Assembly: GCA_028819005.1 (NCBI GenBank)
Contig: JAPPMP010000012.1
Coordinates: 1 to 42,341 of the forward strand
Reading direction: 5' to 3'
DNA from: Acidimicrobiaceae bacterium
GTDB taxonomy: Bacteria > Actinomycetota > Acidimicrobiia > Acidimicrobiales > Aldehydirespiratoraceae
Length of the DNA stretch: 42,341 bases
Positions within the stretch are counted from its first letter, which is position 1. Each line of letters starts with the position of its first letter. A model generated the notes under the pieces. The model ran no database searches and was not told where the DNA came from. It saw only the letters and a program-made list of their open reading frames with translations. Shown here in pieces: positions 32,344 through 41,708 of the stretch. The position numbers and the translations under genes are program-made.

Positions 32344-33228
32344 ATGAGCATCTTCGTCGATGAGAACACGAAGGTCGTCTACCAGGGCCTGACTGGGTCA
32401 CAGGGCAGCTACTACGGGCTGTTGAACCGCGACTACGGCACCCAGGTGGTGGCGGGCACCCATCCGACCAAGGCGGGTACTGATGTGGATGGTGTACCCA
32501 TTTTTGCCAATGTGGCCGACGCGGTGCAGCAGACCGGCGCCACTGCGAGCTGTATTTTCATTCCCGCCCCCGGAGTGCGGGGCGCGGTGCTCGAAGCTGC
32601 CCAGGGGGGTGTCAAGTTCATCGTTGTCATCACCGAGGGAGTACCCGCGCACGACGAGGTCTACTTCTACAACGCTTTGAAGCGGGACTATCCCGACGTC
32701 CTGCTGCTCGGTCCGAACTGTCCGGGCATCATGAGTCCGGGAAAGTGCAACATCGGCATCACCGCGGGGCACATCGCCAAACCGGGAGGCCCTGTGGGAA
32801 TCGTCAGCCGTTCGGGCACTCTCACCTACCAGGCGCTTTACGAGCTGAAGCAGAAGTGCGTCGGGGTGACGACCTGCGTGGGCATAGGCGGCGACCCAGT
32901 GCCGGGAACTTCGTTCATCGATTGTCTGCGGGCCTTTCAAGACGATCCGGAGACTCTGGCTGTGATGATGATCGGCGAGATCGGCGGTTCAGCTGAGGAG
33001 GAAGCCGCTGAGTTCATCAAGAACCACATGACCAAGCCCGTCGCCGGCTACATCGCCGGGGTGACCGCTCCGCCCGGCAAGAAGATGGGCCATGCCGGAG
33101 CGATCGTCTCAGGAGACCGCGGTACCGCGGCGGCCAAGATCGAGGCGCTGACCGATGCCGGCGTCCATGTCGGGCAGAACCCGACAGAAGCCGGTGAACT
33201 GATGGCCGACATAGTTGCCGGTCTCTAA
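32344..33228 (+). CDS. sucD: Succinyl-CoA ligase alpha subunit
   Basis: 294 aa CoA-binding and phospho-His subunit. Features: YQGLTGSQGSYYGLLN, GTHPTKAGTDVDGVPIF, GPNCPGIMSPGKCNIG, GIVSRSGTLTYQ, GGDPVPGTSFIDCL, and the catalytic His in KKMGHAGAIVSG. ATG 32344 with GGGAG upstream. Partner of SucC. Confidence 0.97.
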   Translation: MSIFVDENTKVVYQGLTGSQGSYYGLLNRDYGTQVVAGTHPTKAGTDVDGVPIFANVADAVQQTGATASCIFIPAPGVRGAVLEAAQGGVKFIVVITEGVPAHDEVYFYNALKRDYPDVLLLGPNCPGIMSPGKCNIGITAGHIAKPGGPVGIVSRSGTLTYQALYELKQKCVGVTTCVGIGGDPVPGTSFIDCLRAFQDDPETLAVMMIGEIGGSAEEEAAEFIKNHMTKPVAGYIAGVTAPPGKKMGHAGAIVSGDRGTAAAKIEALTDAGVHVGQNPTEAGELMADIVAGL

Positions 33229-33255
33229 GGCCGCTGGGTTGCTAGGTTTCGGGCG

Positions 33256-34863
33256 ATGAACAGCAGGGCAGCGGACAGCAGTGTGGGTCGGTGTCGGGCG
33301 CTGTTGTCAGTGTTCGACAAGTCGGGGATCGTGGAGTTCGCCGGAGGACTGGTTGAACTCGGCTGGGAGCTGATCTCAAGCGGTGGCACCGCAGGGGTCA
33401 TATCCGCCGCGGGCATCGCAGTCACCGATGTCGCGGACTACACCGGCTCACCGATAATGTTGGGGCACCGTGTGGCGACGCTGCACCCGCGCCTTCACGG
33501 GGGCATTCTCGCGGATCGGGAAGACCCCGAACATCAAGCGGATCTGACAGCCAACAACATCGAGGTGATCGACTTGGTCGTCGGCAACCTCTATCCGTTC
33601 CGATCCGAACCAGGTATCGAGATGATCGATATCGGCGGCCCGACCCTTCTGCGATCGGCGGCCAAGAACCACGAATACGTAGGGGTTGCCACGAATCCAG
33701 CAGACTACGAACCGATCCTGGCGGAACTTCGCGCCAACGACTCGGCCTTGTCAGCGCAGACGCGTCGGCGACTGGCCAGAGCGGCGTTCGCCCACACCGC
33801 GGCCTATGACGCAGCAATTGTCGGCTGGCTCGACAACACCGATCCTGATCCGGCAGCGCTTGCTCCCACGGTGCTTCCCCCCACTATCCATGTCGCCCTG
33901 GAACGTGCCGAAGTGCTCCGCTATGGCGAGAACCCGCACCAGAGCGGCGCGCGCTACCGCCCGATGGGCGAGATCAGCATGTGGGATCGGGTGGAACAAT
34001 ATTCGGGCGTGCCGTTGAGTTATCTGAACCTCTTCGATGCGGACGCGGCCTGGCGTCTGGCTCAGGATCTGGGCGATCTTTCCGGCGGCTGTGCGGTAGC
34101 GATCATCAAACACGCCAACCCCTGCGGTGCGGCGGTGGCGGCCGACCTCGCCTCGGCCTGCCAGCGTGCCTTCGAGTGCGACCCGCGTAGTGCGTTCGGC
34201 GGGATCGTGGCGGTGAATCGAATCGTCGAGGTTTCCACGGTCGCCGCTATGGAAGCGGCTGCTCAGGCTGATGTGATCATCGCTCCGGGTTATGCAGACG
34301 GGGTTGTTGAACGTCTGATCGCCAAGCGCCGCAACACCCGGATTCTGCGGGTCGAGACTCCCGACACGTCCCCAGCGCGCCCAGCGTCCCCTGCATCGGT
34401 CAAGGCCCAGATCAGCCTGCGCCAAATCACCGACGGCTTCTTGGTTCAGGAGGCTCAGTGTTTCGCTTCGGCGCCCTCTCAGTGGCAGGTGGTCACAGAG
34501 CGTGAACCGACCGCGGCTGAGACAGCCGACGCAGCTTTTGCCTGGCGCGTTTGTGGTCACGTCAAGTCCAACGCTGTGGTTCTGGCTCGCGACGGCGTGG
34601 CCTGGGGGATCGGAGCGGGTCAACAAAATCGGGTTGAAGCAGCCCAAATAGCTGCAAGCAAGGCCGATGGCAGAGCCCAAGGAGGTGCCTGCGCCAGCGA
34701 CGCCTTCTACCCGTTCCCCGACGGTATTCACGCAGCGGCAGACGCTGGAGCAGCGATAATCGTCCAACCTGGCGGGTCGGTCAACGACGAAAAGACGATC
34801 GCCGCGGCTGACAAGCGGGGCATCTCCATGGTCTTCACCGCTGAACGGCAGTTTCTTCACTAG
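33256..34863 (+). CDS. purH: Bifunctional AICAR formyltransferase/IMP cyclohydrolase
   Basis: Last two steps of purine synthesis. 535 aa: N-terminal MGS-like cyclohydrolase domain (LLSVFDKSGIVEFAGGL, HPRLHGGILADRED, GGPTLLRSAAKNHEYVGV), then the formyltransferase domain with RYGENPHQSGARY, IIKHANPCGAAVA, SAFGGIVAVNR and KSNAVVLARDGVAWGIGAGQ. TAGGTT at 33243-33248 is seven bases before ATG 33256, suggesting a leaderless start. Confidence 0.97.
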   Translation: MNSRAADSSVGRCRALLSVFDKSGIVEFAGGLVELGWELISSGGTAGVISAAGIAVTDVADYTGSPIMLGHRVATLHPRLHGGILADREDPEHQADLTANNIEVIDLVVGNLYPFRSEPGIEMIDIGGPTLLRSAAKNHEYVGVATNPADYEPILAELRANDSALSAQTRRRLARAAFAHTAAYDAAIVGWLDNTDPDPAALAPTVLPPTIHVALERAEVLRYGENPHQSGARYRPMGEISMWDRVEQYSGVPLSYLNLFDADAAWRLAQDLGDLSGGCAVAIIKHANPCGAAVAADLASACQRAFECDPRSAFGGIVAVNRIVEVSTVAAMEAAAQADVIIAPGYADGVVERLIAKRRNTRILRVETPDTSPARPASPASVKAQISLRQITDGFLVQEAQCFASAPSQWQVVTEREPTAAETADAAFAWRVCGHVKSNAVVLARDGVAWGIGAGQQNRVEAAQIAASKADGRAQGGACASDAFYPFPDGIHAAADAGAAIIVQPGGSVNDEKTIAAADKRGISMVFTAERQFLH

Positions 34864-34874
34864 GACGCCGAGCC

Positions 34875-35603
34875 ATGGACGGTCCAGTTGACAAACCGGA
34901 GGGAAAGGCTCCGAGAGAAGCGAAGAGTCTCGAGTGGGCGCTCAAGGTTGGTCGGCAACGCCGTTCGATCGCCTTCTACCAGACCGTCCGAGCGCTGATT
35001 CGAGTGTTCCTATGGCGTTGGCTCCGAACACAACATCGGGGATCTGAGAACATCCCTCTGACCGGGCCGGTAATCATCGCTCCGGTCCATCGCTCCAATC
35101 TTGACGCACCACTGCTGTCGGTATGCACCAAGCGGCATTTGCGAGCGCTGGCCAAAGAGTCGCTCTTCGTGAATCCGCTGGGCGCCTGGATCTGCGCCGC
35201 GCTCGGTTCGATACCGCTGCGGCGGGGAGAAGCCGACCGGGATGCGATGCGCGCGGCGCGGACGCTGCTCGACTCGGGCGCCATGCTGCTCGTCTTCCCC
35301 GAAGGCACCCGTCAGAGCGGGAACCAGGTGACCGGAGTCTTCGATGGGATGTCGTATCTGGCTTCCAAGACGAAGGCTCCGATCATTCCGGCGGGGATCG
35401 CCGGAACGGAGGGCGCGTTACCGGCGGGATCCAAGTTCCCCAAAAGGGTGCGCACTGCGATCGTGATCGGCACCCCGATCAGAGCCCCGGAAGGTCGGCT
35501 GAGTCGGCCGGCGCTGGCTCAGATGAGCACCGAAGTCGGCACGCGCCTGCAAGCGGCGTTCGACGAAGCGCAGGCACTCGTCGACTCCCACCCGGCCCGC
35601 TGA
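34875..35603 (+). CDS. plsC: 1-acyl-sn-glycerol-3-phosphate acyltransferase family protein
   Basis: 242 aa with the acyltransferase motifs in order: HRSNLD (the HX4D catalytic motif), GSIPLRRGEADRDAM, FPEGTRQSG and PIIPAGIAGT. Adds the second acyl chain to make phosphatidic acid or a related lipid. 11 bp after purH, likely the same transcript. The polar N-terminus of about 30 residues is not part of the conserved domain. Confidence 0.9.
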   Translation: MDGPVDKPEGKAPREAKSLEWALKVGRQRRSIAFYQTVRALIRVFLWRWLRTQHRGSENIPLTGPVIIAPVHRSNLDAPLLSVCTKRHLRALAKESLFVNPLGAWICAALGSIPLRRGEADRDAMRAARTLLDSGAMLLVFPEGTRQSGNQVTGVFDGMSYLASKTKAPIIPAGIAGTEGALPAGSKFPKRVRTAIVIGTPIRAPEGRLSRPALAQMSTEVGTRLQAAFDEAQALVDSHPAR

Positions 35604-35666
35604 GCGCCCGACGCGCCCGGCTCACTGTTACGACTCGCTGTTACGACGCACTACTGCGGCTCACTA

Positions 35667-37025
35667 ATGTGGCGGTTGATGCGGAGAGGCACAGCACTCC
35701 TGGGGTTTGTACTGTGCGTGGTGTTCGCTTGTGTCGGCCCGGCGGCCGCCCAATCCGATGATGGAACCAAGGCCGATAAGGACGCCGATCAGGACCGTGC
35801 CGATCAGGACCACAACACCGCTGGGGACAGCGACAGCACCGCCCAGACCACTCTGGAGGGCACCATCCGGCTCGGTTTCGACCGGTACATCGCCGGGGTC
35901 GAGATAACGGTTACCGACCAAGCGGGAGCGGAGATCGGCCGGACGGCCACCGGCGCTGAAGGTCGCTGGTCGATAGCAGTACCCGACGCCGGGACCTACC
36001 TGGTAACCCTCGACGAAGAGACCCTGCCAGACGACCTCGGGTTGCGCGAAGGCCAAGAGACGACCGTCGAGACGACAGTGTTCGCGGGCATGGCCCGCGC
36101 GGTGGTGTTCGCTGTAGGCGAGACTCCGAAGGCCACACCGTTCGGCGAGCGCTTCGCCCAGAGAGCCTTCACGGGCCTGAAGCTGGGGTTGATCATCGCC
36201 ATGAGCGCGGTGGGCCTGTCTCTCATCTACGGAACCACCGGCCTGGTCAACTTCGCACACGGCGAACTGGTCACCTTCGGAGCGGTGATCGCCTGGTACT
36301 TCAACACCTCATGGGGCGGTCTCAACCTGGTCGTGGCCGCGGCTCTGGGGTTGGTCGTGTGCGGCGCGCTGGGTGCGGGTCTGGAATCCGGCTTGTTCCG
36401 CCCGCTGCAGCGCCGACGGCTCGGCGTGTTTCAACTAGTGGTCATCACCATCGGTCTATCGCTGTTGGGACGGCAGGCAATCCAACTGTTCTTCGGCGCC
36501 GAACCCCGCCCCTACATCGATTATCAGGTCCAAGATCGCTGGGAATTCGGGCCTTGGGCAGTCACCCCGCGTGAGGTCGCCACGGTCGCGACAACCGCCG
36601 TCGTGCTCGCGGTGATGGCGACCACACTTCAACTGAGCCGATTCGGGAAAGCCACCCGAGCGGTTGCCGACAACACCGATCTCGCGCGAGTGGCGGGAAT
36701 CGACGTGAATCGCGTTGCGCTCATCGTCTGGACGATCGGAGCGATGCTGGCCGGGCTCGGAGGCATCTTCATGGGCCTTGACGCCGACATCGACCCCTAC
36801 TTGGGATTCCAGCTCCTGCTGTTGATTTTCGCCGGCGTGGAACTCGGCGGGTTGGGCACCGCCTACGGCGCGGTTGTCGGCTCGGTGCTCATCGGTTTCG
36901 CCACCGAGATCAGCACGTTGTGGATTTCGCCGGAGCTTAAGCTCGTCGTTCCACTCGCGGTGCTCATCCTGGTGCTGCTGTTGCGGCCCCAGGGTCTGTT
37001 CGGGGTACGAGAACGGGTGGGATGA
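35667..37025 (+). CDS. livH: LivH-type ABC permease fused to an exported beta-sandwich domain
   Basis: 452 aa; a usual LivH has about 290. Residues 1-29 are a signal peptide (ending GPAAAQS), 30-60 an acidic linker, and 61-150 a beta-rich domain like CarboxypepD_reg/SpaA folds (EGTIRLGFDRYIAGVEITV, TGAEGRWSIAVPDAGTYLV, VFAGMARAVVFAV as short parts). From about 165 it is the permease: LIYGTTGLVNFAHGELVTFGA, SRFGKATRAVADNTDLARVAGIDVNRV as short parts, and FAGVELGGLGTAYGAVVGS. First gene of livHMGF, a branched-chain amino acid, amide or urea type importer. The domain probably stands outside the membrane near the substrate entry. Confidence 0.9.
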   Translation: MWRLMRRGTALLGFVLCVVFACVGPAAAQSDDGTKADKDADQDRADQDHNTAGDSDSTAQTTLEGTIRLGFDRYIAGVEITVTDQAGAEIGRTATGAEGRWSIAVPDAGTYLVTLDEETLPDDLGLREGQETTVETTVFAGMARAVVFAVGETPKATPFGERFAQRAFTGLKLGLIIAMSAVGLSLIYGTTGLVNFAHGELVTFGAVIAWYFNTSWGGLNLVVAAALGLVVCGALGAGLESGLFRPLQRRRLGVFQLVVITIGLSLLGRQAIQLFFGAEPRPYIDYQVQDRWEFGPWAVTPREVATVATTAVVLAVMATTLQLSRFGKATRAVADNTDLARVAGIDVNRVALIVWTIGAMLAGLGGIFMGLDADIDPYLGFQLLLLIFAGVELGGLGTAYGAVVGSVLIGFATEISTLWISPELKLVVPLAVLILVLLLRPQGLFGVRERVG

Positions 37026-38032
37026 TGGAGTTCGACGTCATCTTCGGGAATGCGGCCCGGGCCGCCTTCGGACCTGAGGCGGTGATATTGGCGTTGGCAG
37101 CGATCGGCCTGAACGTCCACTTCGGCTATACGGGACTGCTCAACTTCGGCCAGGTCGGGTTCATGCTCCTCGGCGCTTACGGAACCAGCGTCTCGGTTGC
37201 CACCTTCGGTTGGTCGCTGTGGGTGGGCATCCCGGTTGGGTTGGCGCTCAGCGCGGTGCTGGCTCTGGCGCTTGGCATACCCACGCTGCGCCTGCAAGCG
37301 GTTCTGTTTGCGATCGCCACTATCGCCGCGGCTGAAATTCTGCGACTGATCATCGGCTCCACTGACGCCATTGAACTCACCGGGGGGCCGCTCAGCATCA
37401 GCTTCGATGCCAGCGCGTTCTACGACCTGAACCCGTATGCCGAAGGGCCGCAGGTTCGATACGGGGCCGGCACGTTCGCGTTCACCGGCCAGCAATTGTG
37501 GGTCATCACCGTTGGCTGGACGCTTGTGGCGCTGGCCGGCTTGGCGGTGTTTCTGATTGTGCGCAGCCCCTGGGGACGGGTGCTCAAGTCCATCAGAGAG
37601 GACGAGAACGCCGCTCGAAGCCTCGGCAAGAACGTGTTTGCCTACAGGATGCAAGCGCTGGTCATCGGCGGCGTGATCGCCGGTCTGGCGGGGGTTGTCG
37701 ACGCGATCAAGACTTCGGGGGCCGACCCGAACGGATTCCGCCCCCAGGTCACGTTCTTCACCTACACGGCGTTGCTGTTGGGCGGGTCGGCGACCTGCAC
37801 CGGGCCGGTGTTGGGGGCGATTCTGTTCTGGTTCCTGCGCGAGTGGATCGAATCGTTCCTGCGCCAGTTGGCCGCCGAAGCCTGGTTGCCGCAGCCGATC
37901 TCAGATTCTCTGAGCGGATCGGAGGGGGTCATCAGCGTCGGAGTGGTCGGCCTGGCCCTCATTATGCTCGTTCTGTTCCGGCCCCAGGGAATAGTCGGCA
38001 ACCGCACGGAAATGCTGATCGATGACGGTTGA
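37022..38032 (+). CDS. livM: LivM-type branched-chain amino acid ABC permease
   Basis: 336 aa second permease with FGYTGLLNFGQVGFMLLGAY, TLRLQAVLFAIATIAAAEIL (short form), SPWGRVLKSIREDENAARSLGKN in two parts, and the end LFRPQGIVGNR. ATG 37022 overlaps the livH stop (ATGATG); its own stop lies 11 bp inside livG. Confidence 0.94.
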   Translation: MMEFDVIFGNAARAAFGPEAVILALAAIGLNVHFGYTGLLNFGQVGFMLLGAYGTSVSVATFGWSLWVGIPVGLALSAVLALALGIPTLRLQAVLFAIATIAAAEILRLIIGSTDAIELTGGPLSISFDASAFYDLNPYAEGPQVRYGAGTFAFTGQQLWVITVGWTLVALAGLAVFLIVRSPWGRVLKSIREDENAARSLGKNVFAYRMQALVIGGVIAGLAGVVDAIKTSGADPNGFRPQVTFFTYTALLLGGSATCTGPVLGAILFWFLREWIESFLRQLAAEAWLPQPISDSLSGSEGVISVGVVGLALIMLVLFRPQGIVGNRTEMLIDDG

Positions 38033-38912
38033 CGAATATCCGGACGCCGACGCGGCAACCGTCGAAGAGGTCGAGCCGATTCTGCGGGTTCGCTCCGAGC
38101 CCGGCGTCTCCAAACCCGACCCGATTCTGACGGTCGAGGGTGTGCGCCGAACTTTCGGCGGTTTGGTTGCGGTGGACATCGACCATCTCGAGGTGCAGCG
38201 AGGTGTGGTGACCGCGTTGATCGGTCCCAACGGAGCAGGCAAAACAACCCTGTTCAACCTGCTCAGCGGCTTTGAACGCGCTGATCGCGGTCGCTGGGCC
38301 TTCGCTGGACGGCTCGTGAGCGGGATGTCTGCAGATCGGCTCGCTCGACAGGGGATGGTGAGGACGTTCCAGCTCACCAAGTCGTTGGCCAGGCTTCCGG
38401 TCATTGAGAACATGTTGTTGGGTGCGCCTGATCAGATGGGAGAGCGTTTGCGGATCGCCCCGTTTCGGTCGCGCTGGCGCGACCAGGAGCGAGACAACAC
38501 CGAGCGGGCTGGGCAACTCCTAGAGCAGTTCAACCTGATGCACATGCGCGACGAACTAGCCGGAACCCTCTCGGGAGGACAGCGCAAGCTCCTAGAAGTT
38601 GCTCGGGCGCTCATGGCCGAACCCAGGTTGATCATGCTGGACGAGCCCATGGCCGGGGTGAACCCCGCCCTGGCCCAGTCCCTGATGCAGCACATAAGTC
38701 TGCTAGCCATGTCGGGGGTGAGCGTCGTGTTCATCGAGCACGATATGAATGTGGTGGCTGGGATCAGCGATTGGGTGGTGGTGCTGGCCGAGGGCCGGGT
38801 GATCGCTGAGGGGCCGCCGTGGAACGTCATCCACAACGATCTGGTCATCGACGCCTACCTCGGCCGCAGCGGCAGGCCGGCAGAATCAACCGGGAGGGAG
38901 GAATCATCTTGA
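38022..38912 (+). CDS. livG: LivG-type ABC ATPase
   Basis: 296 aa. Acidic N-terminal extension of about 35 residues, then Walker A GPNGAGKTTLFN, LARQGMVRTFQLTKSLA, signature LSGGQRKLLEVARAL, Walker B IMLDEPMAGVNPAL and H-loop FIEHDMNVV, the LivG pattern. Starts within the end of livM. Confidence 0.94.
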   Translation: MTVDEYPDADAATVEEVEPILRVRSEPGVSKPDPILTVEGVRRTFGGLVAVDIDHLEVQRGVVTALIGPNGAGKTTLFNLLSGFERADRGRWAFAGRLVSGMSADRLARQGMVRTFQLTKSLARLPVIENMLLGAPDQMGERLRIAPFRSRWRDQERDNTERAGQLLEQFNLMHMRDELAGTLSGGQRKLLEVARALMAEPRLIMLDEPMAGVNPALAQSLMQHISLLAMSGVSVVFIEHDMNVVAGISDWVVVLAEGRVIAEGPPWNVIHNDLVIDAYLGRSGRPAESTGREESS

Positions 38913-39631
38913 GCGCCCGTTTGGTCGCAGAAGACGTGGTGGCGGGCTACCTGCCCGGGGTCGACATCCTGACGGGCTGCTCGTTGGACCTCCATTCCGG
39001 CGAGGTCGTCGGAATCATCGGGCCGAACGGCGCGGGCAAGTCCACTTTGCTGAAGGCCATTTTTGGTTTGGTGGAGGTGCGGACCGGGGCGGTTCGCCTG
39101 GGTGACGAGGACATCACCGGGCTTGAACCCCATCAGCTCGTGTCCCGTGGCGTCGGGTTTGTTCCGCAGAACAACAACGTGTTCGGCCGGTTGTCGATCC
39201 GCGAGAACCTGGAGATGGGCGTGTTCCAGGCGCCGGAGCGGTTCGCCGAACGGTTCGAAGTCGTCGCCGACCTGTTTCCACTGCTGGCCGACCGCAGCAG
39301 TCAACGTGCAGACGGACTCTCGGGAGGGCAGCGCCAGATGCTGGCCATCGGTCGGGCGTTGATGGCCGATCCCCGTGTGCTGCTGCTCGATGAGCCGTCT
39401 GCGGGTCTTTCGCCTGCCTATCAAGATCAGGTGTTCGAGCAGATCAGCCACGTAGCCGATCACGGGGTGTCGCTGGTCATGGTGGAACAGAACGCCCATC
39501 GCTGCCTGCAGATTTGCGATCGGGCTTATGTCTTGGACCAGGGTGCCAACGCCTATGAGGGCACGGGGCGCGAACTGCTCGACGATCCCAAAGTCGTCAG
39601 TCTCTACCTCGGAACGCTCGCCCGGTTCTAA
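38909..39631 (+). CDS. livF: LivF-type ABC ATPase
   Basis: 240 aa from TTG 38909, which overlaps the livG stop by 4 bp and has GGGAGG about 10 bases upstream. Walker A GPNGAGKSTLLKAI, GVGFVPQNNNVFGRLSI, signature LSGGQRQMLAIGRALM, Walker B LLLDEPSAGLSP and H-loop MVEQNAH, the LivF pattern. The open frame upstream to 38819 lies in livG and is not used. Confidence 0.93.
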   Translation: MSARLVAEDVVAGYLPGVDILTGCSLDLHSGEVVGIIGPNGAGKSTLLKAIFGLVEVRTGAVRLGDEDITGLEPHQLVSRGVGFVPQNNNVFGRLSIRENLEMGVFQAPERFAERFEVVADLFPLLADRSSQRADGLSGGQRQMLAIGRALMADPRVLLLDEPSAGLSPAYQDQVFEQISHVADHGVSLVMVEQNAHRCLQICDRAYVLDQGANAYEGTGRELLDDPKVVSLYLGTLARF

Positions 39632-39662
39632 CGAGCGACGGTCGACTCAGTTTGAAGACCGG

Positions 39663-40937
39663 TCAGCCCAGATCGGCCAGGTCGGCGTCTTGGCTGTCGA
39701 TCACGGTGAATTCACCGTCGATGAATTCGGCGATCAGGTAGCGACCGAATCCCGGGTCGCCGACTTCGTCCAACTCCAGCGGACCGGAAATGCCCTCGTA
39801 GTCGATGTCTACGCCATCCGCGATCAGGCTTGCGCACTCACCGTAGTCGTAGCACTTCTGGCCGTCGCTGGTGACGGCGTGCACCTGGTCGATGATCGCC
39901 GGGCCGTCGGTTGAGCCTGCAGCCAGAGCCGCCAATGCCAGCACCATCACGCAGTCATAGGACTGACCCCCATAGATCACGTTGCCTTCGGTCAGGGCGC
40001 TGAGGCGGGTGCTGAATTCATCGCTACCGCCTGCGGCGATGACTACAAACCCGTCAAGCACGTTGGGATTGGTCGGATCGACCATGGCCGGGAGACCCAG
40101 ATCGTAGATTCCGTCGCTGCCGTACATGGCGCCTGCCGGAAACCCGGCTTCGAGCAGTCCTCTGATGATCTGAGCGCCTTCGGCGAATGTGAGCAGCACC
40201 ACTGCGTCTGCTCCCATGCCCTCAATGGCCTCGACGGTGGGATCGTAGCTGGCGGCGTCTTCGTCATAGGAGAAGATCTCGTAGTTGACGCCGAGCTCGT
40301 CGAAGTTGTCGGCCAGCAGCTCAGCCAGAGCGTTGCCCCAGTCGTCAGCCCGGGCTGGAATGGCCACGTTGGTGGCACCGTCGGCGGCGACGAGGTTGGC
40401 CAGGATCAGCGCGACAGCCTGGTCGGGGGGCACTGTGCGGAAATAGAACCCGGCGTTGTCTTGAGTGGAGAACGACGGCGACGTGTTGGACGGGGAACAC
40501 TGCGGGATCTGGGCGTCGTACAGGGTCTGAATGAACGACTGCGACACTCCCGACGCGGCGGCGCCCACGATCACATGGGCGCCTTCGCCCAACAAGCGGT
40601 TGACCGTCTCGGGAGCGATATCGGGGTCAGTGGCGGAATCGCCGGTCAGCAGTCGCACGTTGCCGCCGGCCTCCTGGATGTCTTGCACGGCCAGATCAAT
40701 GCTCACGATCATCGGTGCATTGAGAAACGCCAGTGCACCGGTCTCGGGCATCACCTGACCGATGACCAGCTCAAAATCGTCGGTGACCTGTGCCGGCTCC
40801 TCGCTGGGTGCTTCGGTCGTGTCCGCAGCGAGCGTGGTGCTTGTCGTGTCGCCGTCGTCATCCCCGCCGCAAGCCGCCGCAACCATCACGAGCGCAGCGC
40901 AAACCGCCAGCATGCGCTGCAGATGTTTCGATCTCAT
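39663..40937 (-). CDS. Branched-chain amino acid type ABC substrate-binding lipoprotein (LivJ/K family)
   Basis: 424 aa. Signal peptide with lipobox MVAAAC (C23), Asp/Thr/Glu-rich linker to about 50, then a type I periplasmic-binding fold: IGQVMPETGALAFLNAPM, VIVGAAASGVSQSF, CSPSNTSPSFS, FRTVPPDQAVALILANL, YGGQSYDCVMVLALA. ATG 40937 has GAGGAGG upstream. Convergent with livF (31-bp gap), so it is transcribed apart from its permease genes. Ligand may be an amino acid, amide or urea. Confidence 0.92.
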   Translation of the reverse strand: MRSKHLQRMLAVCAALVMVAAACGGDDDGDTTSTTLAADTTEAPSEEPAQVTDDFELVIGQVMPETGALAFLNAPMIVSIDLAVQDIQEAGGNVRLLTGDSATDPDIAPETVNRLLGEGAHVIVGAAASGVSQSFIQTLYDAQIPQCSPSNTSPSFSTQDNAGFYFRTVPPDQAVALILANLVAADGATNVAIPARADDWGNALAELLADNFDELGVNYEIFSYDEDAASYDPTVEAIEGMGADAVVLLTFAEGAQIIRGLLEAGFPAGAMYGSDGIYDLGLPAMVDPTNPNVLDGFVVIAAGGSDEFSTRLSALTEGNVIYGGQSYDCVMVLALAALAAGSTDGPAIIDQVHAVTSDGQKCYDYGECASLIADGVDIDYEGISGPLELDEVGDPGFGRYLIAEFIDGEFTVIDSQDADLADLG

Positions 40938-41047
40938 TGTCGGCCTCCTCAGTACCCACAAATGATCCTTGTGCTGATCTCACCATAACCCAACGAGACC
41001 GGTGCCCGAGTCCGAACAGATAACAAGTTTGGCGAAAGTATCGCGAT

Positions 41048-41059
41048 TTGTATTACAAT
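41048..41059 (+). promoter_or_regulatory. mazE promoter -10 and overlapping palindrome
   Basis: TTGTATTACAA (41048-41058) is a palindrome with 5-bp arms; TACAAT (41054-41059) overlaps it as a -10 six bases before ATG 41066. A repressor bound here would block the promoter, as expected for autoregulated toxin-antitoxin pairs. Confidence 0.55.
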
Positions 41060-41065
41060 GCGGGT

Positions 41066-41305
41066 ATGGCGTACGCAGTATCGGTTCGGCTTGATGATGA
41101 AGCGACCAGGGCACTCAGCGTCTTGGAGGCGTCGGGTTTGAGCCGCTCCGAGGCGATCCGTTCCGCGCTGGTTGAGGAGGCGCGACGGAGGCTCAGCCGC
41201 TCTGCTCTGGCCGCTGAAGCTGCCAAGCTCGAGGCTGACGATCTCGATCGATCCGAGATGCTGGCGGTAGCGGAGTTGATGGAGTCAATGCGTGCTCCGC
41301 GGTGA
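41066..41305 (+). CDS. Ribbon-helix-helix antitoxin (MazE/VapB-like)
   Basis: 79 aa: an N-terminal strand AVSVRLDDEATRAL and helices LSRSEAIRSALVEEARRRL form a ribbon-helix-helix DNA-binding domain; the acidic C-terminal part would wrap the toxin. Start ATG 41066, probably leaderless. Overlaps the toxin start by 14 bp, the usual order antitoxin-toxin. Confidence 0.85.
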   Translation: MAYAVSVRLDDEATRALSVLEASGLSRSEAIRSALVEEARRRLSRSALAAEAAKLEADDLDRSEMLAVAELMESMRAPR

Positions 41306-41609
41306 CATTTTTTGTTTCAAGCTTCCAAGGGGAACTGGGCATGAACAGCATGGAGATCGTTTCGGCGTGGTGATCCAAGCCGATGAGTTGCTTCCTCGTT
41401 CAGTCGTCATCGTGGCTCCTACATCGCAATCCGCACAACCGGCTTCGTTTCGACCTGAGATCGAAATCGGCGGGCAACGAACCAGGGTGCTGGTGGAGCA
41501 GATCGGCGCGGTTGACGCCTCGCGTCTGGGAGACTTGGAAGGCCACCTCACCCCCGAAGAACTCTGGGGCGTCGACGAGGCTCTTCTCACCGTCCTCGGA
41601 CTCCGCTGA
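41292..41609 (+). CDS. mazF: MazF/PemK family endoribonuclease toxin
   Basis: 105 aa. Starts LRGDIFCFKLPRGTGHEQHGDR, in which RGD followed by G-x-E-x-x-x-D/R is the MazF active-site start, then RFGVVIQADELLP, VVIVAPTSQSAQPASFRPEI and a C-terminal LVEQIGAVDASRLGDLEG, close to the family pattern (EQIRTVDxxRL). It cuts RNA when the antitoxin is lost. GTG 41292. Confidence 0.88.
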   Translation: MLRGDIFCFKLPRGTGHEQHGDRFGVVIQADELLPRSVVIVAPTSQSAQPASFRPEIEIGGQRTRVLVEQIGAVDASRLGDLEGHLTPEELWGVDEALLTVLGLR

Positions 41610-41708
41610 GAAATGACGGCGCCCTGCTAGATGGCGACATGCTATTGGTGCTCTGGTTTGCACATCTTTCGTGGAGGCCAAGGGTCGCCATGGGCGATCG
41701 CGGCGCGT

